The position numbers were made by a program, and so were the translations under genes. Below the pieces are notes generated by a model. It searched no databases and had not been told where the DNA came from. It saw only the letters and a program-made list of their open reading frames with translations. Below are positions 1 to 6,643 of a stretch of DNA of 9,709 nt, piece after piece. The stretch's first letter is position 1. Each line of letters starts with the position of its first letter. The stretch spans positions 1-9,709 of the forward strand of contig JBDKFN010000066.1 in NCBI GenBank assembly GCA_039798705.1. Reading direction: 5' to 3'. This DNA comes from CAIKLP01 sp039798705 (lineage in GTDB: Bacteria > Bacteroidota > Bacteroidia > Sphingobacteriales > Sphingobacteriaceae).

Positions 1-523
1 AATATCTTCTGGTGCCTCCTTTGATAATTGTTGTATTATTTTTTAAAAATAAATTGTATAATTCCGTTAATGTATAAATTCTTACATGTGTGTCGTCATC
101 AAAAAAATTCAAAGTGCCATTCATGCGTGGCAATTGAGTTGATTTAATGCCAGGGTACTCTACATACAAGTAACCACCGGGTTTGAGCTTGTCTAACAGT
201 TTCACCAACACCTCATCTCCATTTTTTAAATGCTCTACCACATGTGCCATCATGATAAAATCAAAATGAGAATTTGGCACACTGGCTAAGTTTAATTCTT
301 CTAAGTTCAACTCGTAAAAAGATTTCATTTGTTTGAAATCATTTTCGTCGTTGTTGTAATTTTTATTTAAATCTAATCCGTGGTATTCACAATTTGGAAA
401 CCACTTTTTTGTTTTAGATGCAGAATTATTACCTGCGCCAATATCTAACAATACAAATTCGCCTTGCTTAAATAATTTATTTAAGAAACGATATTTTGCT
501 GGTAGGATAAGTGCGCGTAACAT
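1..523 (-). CDS. Class I SAM-dependent methyltransferase, N-terminal 174 codons (runs off window)
   Basis: An open frame begins at the ATG at 523-521, six bases after the nuoE stop, and stays open to the window edge, so the C-terminus is missing. The Rossmann-fold methyltransferase signs are clear: motif I is DIGAGN at residues 27-32, an acidic residue ending the second strand is D51 in HGLDLN, and the post-catalytic region carries HVVEHL (94-99) followed by KPGGYLYVEYP (114-124). This pattern matches the Methyltransf_11/23 type of class I enzyme. The substrate cannot be told from sequence; such enzymes act on small molecules, sugars, lipids or proteins. The close spacing suggests cotranscription with nuoE. 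Its place where nuoF is normally expected is odd. It could be a complex I maturation factor or an unrelated passenger. Methyltransferase fold is confident; role is unknown. Confidence 0.88.
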   Translation of the reverse strand, partial: MLRALILPAKYRFLNKLFKQGEFVLLDIGAGNNSASKTKKWFPNCEYHGLDLNKNYNNDENDFKQMKSFYELNLEELNLASVPNSHFDFIMMAHVVEHLKNGDEVLVKLLDKLKPGGYLYVEYPGIKSTQLPRMNGTLNFFDDDTHVRIYTLTELYNLFLKNNTTIIKGGTRRY

Positions 524-529
524 CAATGA

Positions 530-1048
530 TTATTTAATATCTGTATAAGACTGTAAACGGTTTTCCGTTTTTAATTTGTTAATCAAATCGTCTGTCTTTT
601 CGTTGGTTAAATTTTCGTAATAATTTACACCGCATTGTAACATTGGTGCAGACCCACAAGAACCCAAACATTCTACCGCTTTTAAGGTAAACATGCCGTC
701 TGTAGTGGTTTGACCCACTTTTATGTTTAGTTTATTCTCTAAATAAGCGATTAAACCCTCTGCGCCATTAATCGCACAAGGTCCGGTGTGGCAAACTTCT
801 AATACGCATTTGCCAACTGGTTTTAAATTAAACATGGAATAGAAAGATGCTACTTCATAAACCTCAATTGGTTTAATGCCAATAACACTTGCTACATAAT
901 CCATGGCATCTGAACTCAACCAACCATTAAATTCTGCTTGCGCAATGTGCAAGATTGGAATCAATGCAGATTTTTGTTTTCCTTCCGGATATCTTTTCAT
1001 TAGCTCTTTTGATAGCGCCAATGCTTGTTCTGAAAATGCTAAATTCAT
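530..1048 (-). CDS. nuoE: NADH-quinone oxidoreductase subunit E (24 kDa, 2Fe-2S)
   Basis: NuoE is part of the NADH-oxidising N module of complex I on the cytoplasmic side and carries the N1a 2Fe-2S cluster in a thioredoxin-like domain. The 172-residue length is normal. An N-terminal helical bundle (about 1-70, with IPILHIAQ at 31-38 and EVASFYSMFN at 65-74) precedes the cluster domain. The four expected ligands are present as C86 and C91 (CHTGPC) and C127 and C131 (CLGSC). Extra cysteines at 81 and 139 are not standard ligands. The gene follows nuoD by 31 bases and is the last nuo gene visible; its electron-transfer partner nuoF is not next, since a methyltransferase gene starts six bases downstream. 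The ATG at 1048 gives a complete family N-terminus. Confidence 0.97.
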   Translation of the reverse strand: MNLAFSEQALALSKELMKRYPEGKQKSALIPILHIAQAEFNGWLSSDAMDYVASVIGIKPIEVYEVASFYSMFNLKPVGKCVLEVCHTGPCAINGAEGLIAYLENKLNIKVGQTTTDGMFTLKAVECLGSCGSAPMLQCGVNYYENLTNEKTDDLINKLKTENRLQSYTDIK

Positions 1049-1079
1049 TTAATTATTTTTTGTGTTTTTAAAAAATATA

Positions 1080-2288
1080 TTAGGCATCTAACTCGCCTGC
1101 AATTACATTTAAACTACTCATTGTAACAATCGCATCCGATAACAAAGATCCCTTTGCAATCTCAGCAAATGCCTGATAAATAATAAAGCATGGTCTTCTG
1201 AAATGCAGTCTGTACGGCGATCTGCCGCCTTCAGAGATTAAATAAAAACCGAGCTCTCCATTACCACCTTCTACTGCGTTGTACAATTCTCCCTTAGGCA
1301 TATCAACTTCACCCATCACAATTTTAAAGTGATAAATAAGTGATTCCATGTTAGCATATACATCCTGTTTTTCTGGTAAATAATATGCGGGTACATCGGC
1401 ATGGAAAATTCCTTTTGGTTCTTTTTCCATTTTTGCCAATGCTTGTTCAATCAATCTTAAGCTCTGCCAAATTTCTTCGTTTCTTACCATGTACCTATCG
1501 TAAGTGTCGCCATTTGTTCCAACTGGAATTTCAAAATCAAATTCGTTATAAGAAGAATATGGATTTGCAGTACGTACATCGTAGTCTACACCTGTTGCTC
1601 TCAAACAAGGGCCTGTAAAGCCATAGTTCAATGCCTTTTCGGCACTAATAGCGCCAACGCCAACTGTCCTATCAATGAAGATTCTGTTTCTATTGAATAA
1701 ATCTTCAAAAGATTTCATTACGGTTGGGAAGGTTGCTAAAAACTTTTTAATTTTTAAAATCGCAATGTCGTTGAAATCTCTTTCGAAACCACCCACTCTA
1801 CCAAAGTTTGTTGTTAACCTTGCACCGCAAATCTCTTCGTAAATTTCATAAATATTTTCACGCTCTTGCATCAAATACAAGAAACCGGTAAAGGCACCTG
1901 TATCTACTCCCAAAATTCCGTTACAAATTAAATGATCAGAAATTCTTGCCAACTCCATAATGATGATGCGCATGTAATCCACACGCTTAGGCGTTTCAAT
2001 ATTTAATAATTTTTCAACTGTTAAATGCCAGCCAAAATTATTAATGGGCGATGAACAATAATTTAATCGATCGGTTAATGGAGTAATTTGATAATATGGG
2101 CGATGCTCTGCGATCTTCTCGAAAGCCCTGTGTATATAGCCAATAGTAGAAACAGCACTTACAATGCGCTCCCCATCCATTTCCAATACGTTTTGGAAAA
2201 CACCGTGTGTTGCAGGGTGCGTTGGACCAAGGTTTAAGGTCGTGGTTTCTTTTTCTAATGAATCGTTGCCGAGTTGAATATGAGCCAT
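1080..2288 (-). CDS. nuoD: NADH-quinone oxidoreductase subunit D (49 kDa)
   Basis: NuoD forms, with NuoB, the quinone-reduction site of complex I in the peripheral arm. At 402 residues it is a stand-alone NuoD, not the NuoCD fusion of Escherichia coli. Family motifs run in order: LNLGPTHPATHGV (18-30), GYIHRAFEKIAEHR (50-63), LTDRLNY (71-77), ELARISDHL (112-120), NFGRVGGF (161-168), FTGPCLRATGVDYDVR (224-239) and EGGNGELGFYLISEGG (340-355). By alignment to Thermus Nqo4, H28 and Y77 are the residues that contact the quinone head group (His38 and Tyr87 there). One oddity is the C-terminus, GELDA, where the family typically ends in Asp-Arg. It lies 16 bases after nuoC and 31 bases before nuoE, so it is operonic. 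Confidence 0.98.
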   Translation of the reverse strand: MAHIQLGNDSLEKETTTLNLGPTHPATHGVFQNVLEMDGERIVSAVSTIGYIHRAFEKIAEHRPYYQITPLTDRLNYCSSPINNFGWHLTVEKLLNIETPKRVDYMRIIIMELARISDHLICNGILGVDTGAFTGFLYLMQERENIYEIYEEICGARLTTNFGRVGGFERDFNDIAILKIKKFLATFPTVMKSFEDLFNRNRIFIDRTVGVGAISAEKALNYGFTGPCLRATGVDYDVRTANPYSSYNEFDFEIPVGTNGDTYDRYMVRNEEIWQSLRLIEQALAKMEKEPKGIFHADVPAYYLPEKQDVYANMESLIYHFKIVMGEVDMPKGELYNAVEGGNGELGFYLISEGGRSPYRLHFRRPCFIIYQAFAEIAKGSLLSDAIVTMSSLNVIAGELDA

Positions 2289-2304
2289 AATTCTATGTTA
2301 AATT

Positions 2305-2802
2305 TTATCTACCGAAGTAAGTATCGTTTTTATCAATTCTGTTTGGATCTTCTAATGGATGTTCTTTTCTCAATGGAAAAGCAACCATATCATCCACATT
2401 TAAAATTCTTTTAAGATTCGGATGACCTTCGAATAAGACACCGAAAAAATCGTAGGTTTCTCTTTCTTGCCAATTTGCAGATTCATACAAAACTGTAGCA
2501 GTTGGAATTTTCGGATTTGATTCAGGAATAAATACTTTTATTCTTACACGAAAATTATTTTCCATGCTTTGCACATGGTAAACAACTGCCAACTCTTTAG
2601 TTGCAGGATAATGAACTGCACAAACATCTGTTAAAAAACGAAAGCGATATTCCTCGTTTTCGTTTAAGTATTTCAATACAGGAATGATGCTGTCTTTGTT
2701 GGTTTGAAAGGTTAACAAACCATAAGGCTGTTCAAAATTGCTCAATGCAGAACCAAAACTAGACTGCAAATCTGCGATCAATTTTTCTGTTGCTATTGCC
2801 AT
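2305..2802 (-). CDS. nuoC: NADH-quinone oxidoreductase subunit C (30 kDa)
   Basis: NuoC is a cofactor-free structural subunit of the hydrophilic arm that packs against NuoD and NuoB. The 165-residue protein carries the 30-kDa subunit signature from ERETYDFFGVLFEGHPNL (113-130) to KRIL (131-134), then FPLRKEHPL (142-150). The N-terminal alpha/beta part includes YRFRFLTDVCAVHYP (52-66), matching the usual region before the signature. Length is normal for a separate NuoC that lacks the long C-terminal extension seen in some bacteria. The start codon lies one base after the nuoB stop, which suggests translational coupling, and nuoD follows after 16 bases. Separate nuoC and nuoD genes match the Bacteroidota arrangement. 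Confidence 0.97.
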   Translation of the reverse strand: MAIATEKLIADLQSSFGSALSNFEQPYGLLTFQTNKDSIIPVLKYLNENEEYRFRFLTDVCAVHYPATKELAVVYHVQSMENNFRVRIKVFIPESNPKIPTATVLYESANWQERETYDFFGVLFEGHPNLKRILNVDDMVAFPLRKEHPLEDPNRIDKNDTYFGR

Positions 2803-2803
2803 T

Positions 2804-3346
2804 TTATTTAATTCCGTAATTAGTCATTAATGCTTGGTACTCTGGTAAATTTCTTCTACGCATCGATTCAGATTTTACTAAATCTTGAATGCGATTGAAG
2901 CCGTCGATGATAGCTTCTGGACGTGGAGGACAACCCGGTACATAAACATCTACTGGAATAATTTCATCGATACCTTGCATTACACTGTAAGTGTCAAAAA
3001 TTCCACCCGACGATGCACAAGCACCAACAGCTATTACCCAGCGAGGTTCAGCCATTTGTAAATAAACTTGTTTTAATACTGGACCCATTTTTTTTGCAAT
3101 CGTTCCCATCACCATTAACAAGTCTGCTTGTCTAGGTGAAAAACTTGGTCTTTCAGAACCAAATCTGGCGAAGTCATAATGAGAACCCATGGTAGCCATA
3201 AACTCAATTCCGCAACATGAAGTTGCAAAAGGTAAAGGCCATAATGAATGTGATCTTGCAAGACCAACAACTTTGTCTAATCGCGTTGCGAAAAAACCTG
3301 CACCTTCTATTCCTTCTGGTGCTGAAACAATTTTGATATCACTCAT
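2804..3346 (-). CDS. nuoB: NADH-quinone oxidoreductase subunit B (PSST, cluster N2)
   Basis: NuoB holds 4Fe-4S cluster N2, the last cluster before quinone in complex I. I set the start at the ATG at 3346, giving 180 residues beginning MSDIKIVSAPEG. The frame extends up to an ATG at 3379, but those 11 extra codons (MKMCVLFLSIF) do not look like NuoB and would place the start in the loop of a strong hairpin. With the shorter start the N2 ligands are C44, C45, C110 and C139, with the same spacing (65 and 29) as in E. coli NuoB. Other motifs are PLPFATSCCGIEFMA (38-52), RPSFSPRQADLLMVMGT (66-82) and VYVPGCPPRPEA (134-145). The leader from the hairpin foot to the ATG is only about 20 bases. nuoC starts one base after the stop. 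Confidence 0.96.
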   Translation of the reverse strand: MSDIKIVSAPEGIEGAGFFATRLDKVVGLARSHSLWPLPFATSCCGIEFMATMGSHYDFARFGSERPSFSPRQADLLMVMGTIAKKMGPVLKQVYLQMAEPRWVIAVGACASSGGIFDTYSVMQGIDEIIPVDVYVPGCPPRPEAIIDGFNRIQDLVKSESMRRRNLPEYQALMTNYGIK

Positions 3347-3356
3347 AAAAATGCTT

Positions 3357-3392
3357 AAAAACAAAACGCACATCTTCACTAAAGATGTGCGT
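3357..3392 (-). terminator. Intrinsic-terminator-like hairpin between nuoA and nuoB
   Basis: A perfect 11-bp inverted repeat (ACGCACATCTT at 3366-3376 against AAGATGTGCGT at 3382-3392) has a 5-base loop. Read on the transcribed minus strand it is followed at once by TTTTGTTTTT (3366-3357), the form of a rho-independent terminator. It sits 54 bases after the nuoA stop and ends about 10 bases before the nuoB start codon. It may be a partial terminator or attenuator, an RNA-processing or stability stem, or an operator-like dyad over a nuoB promoter. The structure is seen directly; the function is inferred. Confidence 0.7.
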
Positions 3393-3400
3393 CAAATGTA
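3393..3400 (-). promoter_or_regulatory. Possible Bacteroidota -7 promoter box upstream of nuoB
   Basis: The minus strand reads TACATTTG, an exact match to the Bacteroidota -7 consensus TAnnTTTG, directly next to the hairpin. A start site a few bases downstream would lie inside the dyad and give a nuoB leader of roughly 40 bases. I see no TTG or TTTG at the usual distance for a -33 element, so the call rests on one short box in AT-rich DNA and is weak. Confidence 0.25.
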
Positions 3401-3446
3401 CAACAAATATTACTTTTAAAGGTTTTAGGAGCAAGAAATCTCTAAT

Positions 3447-3818
3447 TTATTCCCAGTCTAAAGCACCCTTTTTCATTAGGTAAAAAAAGCCGGCTAAAAG
3501 AAAGCCCACAAAGGTGAACATTTCCAAAAATCCAGTTACCCCAAACTCTCTAAAGTTGACAGCCCATGGGTACATAAAAATCACCTCCACGTCAAATAAA
3601 ACGAAAAGGATAGCAACTAAAAAGTACTTCACAGAAATTGGAGATCTGGCATCGCCTTGTTGCTCAATTCCGCACTCAAAATTGGCTAATTTATCGGCTG
3701 TTTTACGCTTAGGCCCAATAAAATGGGTCGCTAGCATAGTAACAGCTACAAATCCAATGGCTGCAATTAATTGCAAAACAATTGGGAAGTAATCGGATGG
3801 TAAAAATGAATTTCCCAT
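3447..3818 (-). CDS. nuoA: NADH-quinone oxidoreductase subunit A (ND3-like)
   Basis: NuoA is a small membrane subunit at the junction of the membrane and peripheral arms of complex I, next to the quinone tunnel. The 123-residue protein has three predicted membrane helices at about 10-34, 62-84 and 93-116. The first cytoplasmic loop contains the ND3 signature NFECGIEQQGDAR (47-57) with the conserved Cys at 49, and the second helix carries the acidic pair D76 and E78 in LFDVEVIF, equivalent to D79/E81 of E. coli. It ends in the usual LDWE. It follows the TPR gene by 35 bases, so complex I genes appear joined to the Ton-associated string. The gap to nuoB is 100 bases, the longest inside the nuo cluster, and contains a hairpin. 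Confidence 0.97.
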   Translation of the reverse strand: MGNSFLPSDYFPIVLQLIAAIGFVAVTMLATHFIGPKRKTADKLANFECGIEQQGDARSPISVKYFLVAILFVLFDVEVIFMYPWAVNFREFGVTGFLEMFTFVGFLLAGFFYLMKKGALDWE

Positions 3819-3853
3819 ATTTTTATTGATTGATGATGTGTTAAAATTAACGA

Positions 3854-5467
3854 TTATTTCTTAGACTCTTTCATTAAGCCCTCGATATTCAATTTGGCAT
3901 CCTTGTCATTAGGGTCAATTTCCACTACTTTTTGGAAATTCAAAATAGCTGCATTGTAATCTTTCAAAACAGTGTAGTTGTAATCACCTAAATATTTATA
4001 CGCTTCGATTAAATCTTTTCCAGATTTTTTAAGGTCTAATTTTGGATCTGTAGTGGTAAGCTCTATGAACTTTTCGTAAAATGGTTTAGCTAAACCATCG
4101 TTCACTTTGTCTACATTGTCGATTTGAACATTGTTTCTTGCACGGAATAAATAAGCAGGTTTGTATTCTGCATTCAATGCTAATAATTTTGCGAATGCAG
4201 AATCAGATTTTGCAAATTCTAATCCGAAATAATATTTTCTACCTAAATTAAAATAATCTACTGCAGTAGGTTTTGAGTTTAATAATTTAAGCTCATAAGT
4301 TTCTGCAGATAATTTATATTTCTTCATTGAGAAGTATGCATCCGATAAATCTCCGTATAAATCTCTGCTAGTGGTATCAAGCGCAATGGCACGTAATATA
4401 GTGTTTACGCCCATTGAGTCTAATTTGTTTTTAACTTGCAATTTACCTAAGTAAGCATAATCTTGAGGTAAAATTTTTGCAGGATTCATAGAGAAAAATT
4501 TATTCATTGCGGTTAATCCTGCTTTGTAATCTTTTATTTCATAAGATGAATAACCTAACAAACGGTAATTAATATAATCGCTCGAATCTTTTGCAACAAT
4601 TTGTTTGATGATGTCAATTGACTCTTGAAATTGTTTTCCGTAGAATAAAAACTTTGCATAACGCAATTGCGAATTCAAAGATTTGTCTGTTAAGGCTAAA
4701 TATTTTTTATACTTTTCTACTGCGCTTTCGAAATGTTTAGCACCTAATTCTAACTCGCCATATTCTCTGTAAATTGGCGCAAAAGTAGAGTCTATTTTAA
4801 TGGCTTTATCGAATGCGATTTTAGCTTCTGCATAATTCAGCGAACGCGTCCAAAGCTTACCTGTGCGGACGTGTGCGTTAACATAGTTTGGGTTTAATTT
4901 AAGCGCTTCAGTATAATATTTAACCGCTTCCGAACCATTTGCTTGCTCCATGTACACATCACCAATTGCCACTAATAATTCTGGGCTTTTAGGGTTAATC
5001 GCTTTTGCTTTTAAGAAGTTATTCAATGCTTCGTCAAAATTTCTTACCCCTAATTCGCGGTAAACTTCACCAATACTAATGTATGTTTGAAAATCTTTAC
5101 CTAATGAAATGCCAATTGCTTTTTCAAAGTTTGCTTTTGCTTCTGTTACATTGCCTAGGTCATAATCTACAGAACCTAAACCCACTATGTTTAAGGTAGA
5201 GTTAGGGTTTGCGGCTAATCCTTGTTGAAAATAATATTTCGCAGAATCAATTTTATCTTGCTTATAATATGCTTTTCCTAAATAAAAATAGTTATCGGCA
5301 TTGCTTGGATTGGATTGAATTAATGCGCTGAAAATTCTTTTTGCTTTTTCAAATTGCTCCACTTCAATGGCTCTAATTCCGGTTACTGCTTCTTGTGCTT
5401 TTACAATGGTAAAAGTAGAAACCAAAAGTGCGGCAACAAGCCAAGCGTTTTTTAAACTACGATTCAT
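3854..5467 (-). CDS. Exported tetratricopeptide-repeat protein
   Basis: This 537-residue protein starts with a Sec signal peptide (MNRSLKN, a hydrophobic core at about 8-22, and a likely cut after VKAQ at 25), so it acts in the periplasm. The remainder is nearly all TPR helix pairs, about 13 by eye, beginning near residues 26, 57, 92, 126, 162, 196, 230, 265, 299, 334, 368, 402 and 487. Typical examples are NADNYFYLGKAYYKQDKID (56-74) and YKYLGDYNYTVLKDYNAAIL (490-509), often closed by a P/D turn such as LNPN or IDPN. The stretch at about 440-485 fits the repeat poorly. TPR arrays bind other proteins, and no catalytic motif is visible. It lies 12 bases after the PstS-like gene and downstream of exbB/exbD/tonB, so a scaffold role in the Ton or envelope system is a reasonable inference. 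Confidence 0.9.
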   Translation of the reverse strand: MNRSLKNAWLVAALLVSTFTIVKAQEAVTGIRAIEVEQFEKAKRIFSALIQSNPSNADNYFYLGKAYYKQDKIDSAKYYFQQGLAANPNSTLNIVGLGSVDYDLGNVTEAKANFEKAIGISLGKDFQTYISIGEVYRELGVRNFDEALNNFLKAKAINPKSPELLVAIGDVYMEQANGSEAVKYYTEALKLNPNYVNAHVRTGKLWTRSLNYAEAKIAFDKAIKIDSTFAPIYREYGELELGAKHFESAVEKYKKYLALTDKSLNSQLRYAKFLFYGKQFQESIDIIKQIVAKDSSDYINYRLLGYSSYEIKDYKAGLTAMNKFFSMNPAKILPQDYAYLGKLQVKNKLDSMGVNTILRAIALDTTSRDLYGDLSDAYFSMKKYKLSAETYELKLLNSKPTAVDYFNLGRKYYFGLEFAKSDSAFAKLLALNAEYKPAYLFRARNNVQIDNVDKVNDGLAKPFYEKFIELTTTDPKLDLKKSGKDLIEAYKYLGDYNYTVLKDYNAAILNFQKVVEIDPNDKDAKLNIEGLMKESKK

Positions 5468-5479
5468 GCTGTTAATTTA

Positions 5480-6415
5480 TTAATTTGTTTGTATAATTCT
5501 TATAGGTGCACTGGCTGGTAATAAACCTGCTTTTAATATTATTTTTTGACCCTTATCACTCGAAATAAACGAAGCAAAGCCTGTGGCTAAGCCAGCCCTA
5601 GGTTCTCTACTAATGGTATAAATCTCACGTAATAAAGGGTATTGTTTGGTTGCGAAATAGGCTTGGTAAGGCTGATAATAGTAGTCGTCCCCTAAATCTC
5701 CGGGGTCGCCCATAATACCTATCACATTAACGCCACTTCTAAATTTCATAGCCTTAGGGTCGTCTTTATCGCTGATCCAATTTACGCCCACAATGCCTAA
5801 TGCATTTCTGTTTTCAGAAACATATTTAATTACTTCCTCATTTGTTTTTAATGCATAACCAGGAAGTGTCTTTTGTCCAACTAATTCAGACATGTATCTT
5901 ACAGTGCCGCTTTTTTTATTATCAAATACTAAATTGATTTTTTCAGACGATGACTTTTTGTCTAAATCATTCCATTTAGAAAAATTGCCGCGCATAATTT
6001 CACGTACTTGTGCCAATGTAAAAGTTGTGTCTGTGTTAAGGTTGTTGACAATTAAAGCAATGCCATCTGTTGCAATTTTGTTTTGCGTATAGCTGTGTTT
6101 CCCTTTAAAATAAGCCGTTTCAGAGGTATTTAAAGGTCTTGTTGCTACTACTAAAGAAATGCTGTCTTTGATAAAAAGATCCATCATTTCTAGTTCCGGT
6201 AAATAAGTTGCTTGGATATTTGCTTTCGGATAGATAGACTCGAAAACTTGCTCTTGAGAATCAATAATAGAGCTAATGGTTTCGTCTGCAGCAATTTTTA
6301 CTTCACCAGAAGTAGTAGTGCTTAGCGCTTTCCCGTTTTTATCTTTATTGTTTGTGCATGCAGTTAGGGAAATTCCAACAAGGGCAAATAATAATACTTT
6401 ATTCTTCGTCTTCAT
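5480..6415 (-). CDS. PstS-like substrate-binding lipoprotein
   Basis: The 311-residue product has a lipoprotein signal (MKTKNK, a hydrophobic core and the lipobox LTAC with lipidated Cys20), so it is membrane-anchored in the envelope. The mature part resembles the PstS/PBP-like-2 phosphate-binding fold: VKIAADETI (39-47), LVVATRPLN (88-96), NKIATDGIALIVN (112-124), the SGT triad at 169-171 in DNKKSGTVRYMSE, ALGIVGVNW (205-213) and FASFISSDKGQKIILKAGLLP (280-300). A, T and R at 91-93 and the SGT triad correspond to phosphate-contact regions in PstS. No pstC, pstA, pstB or phoU is present. The gene lies between tonB and a TPR gene, so it may be a ligand sensor or envelope factor for the Ton system rather than an ABC-transporter subunit. 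Its start overlaps the upstream small gene by 17 bases. Confidence 0.88.
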   Translation of the reverse strand: MKTKNKVLLFALVGISLTACTNNKDKNGKALSTTTSGEVKIAADETISSIIDSQEQVFESIYPKANIQATYLPELEMMDLFIKDSISLVVATRPLNTSETAYFKGKHSYTQNKIATDGIALIVNNLNTDTTFTLAQVREIMRGNFSKWNDLDKKSSSEKINLVFDNKKSGTVRYMSELVGQKTLPGYALKTNEEVIKYVSENRNALGIVGVNWISDKDDPKAMKFRSGVNVIGIMGDPGDLGDDYYYQPYQAYFATKQYPLLREIYTISREPRAGLATGFASFISSDKGQKIILKAGLLPASAPIRIIQTN

Positions 6416-6638
6416 TGTTTCTGTTTCTCCAATTATTTAATGCTCTCCACATTCTAAAAAAAGAATAGGCTATAAAAATACAGCCTATTCCGGTTTTAAC
6501 TATTGTATCATATTCAGCAAGAAAATTTTTAATGCTGAGTAAACTAATTCCTATTACTAAATAAACTAGGGACATTATTATTCCAAAAACGAAAATTACT
6601 TTATCTCGCATGGACCATAAATCCGCTGGTTTGTCCAT
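6399..6638 (-). CDS. Small two-helix membrane protein of unknown function
   Basis: I do not recognise this 79-residue protein. It has two predicted membrane helices, about 14-35 (VIFVFGIIMSLVYLVIGISL at 14-33) and 46-66, joined by a short loop with an acidic EYD. The N-terminus has RDK before helix one and the C-terminal side has RMWRALNNWRNR followed by an acidic NEDEE tail, so the positive-inside rule puts both ends in the cytoplasm. It starts five bases after the tonB stop and its last 17 bases overlap the PstS-like gene in another frame, which argues for a real, translated and coupled gene. No enzyme motif is visible. It may be a membrane partner of TonB/ExbB or of the PstS-like lipoprotein; that is inference only. 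Confidence 0.78.
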   Translation of the reverse strand: MDKPADLWSMRDKVIFVFGIIMSLVYLVIGISLLSIKNFLAEYDTIVKTGIGCIFIAYSFFRMWRALNNWRNRNNEDEE

Positions 6639-6643
6639 TTTAA

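Noticed and set aside
3347..3379. An earlier in-frame ATG giving NuoB 11 extra residues (MKMCVLFLSIF)
   Set aside because: The extra residues do not match NuoB, the upstream ATG lies in the loop of the hairpin, and the ATG at 3346 gives a normal 180-residue protein with correct cysteine spacing.
3189..3419. Plus-strand open frame of 76 codons across the 5' end of nuoB and the hairpin
   Set aside because: Most of it is antisense to nuoB and it has no family features; it only spans the hairpin by chance.
5480..6415. Calling the binding protein a true PstS of a high-affinity phosphate ABC transporter
   Set aside because: No pstC, pstA, pstB or phoU is present and the gene sits in a Ton locus, so I kept the call at PstS-like without a gene symbol.
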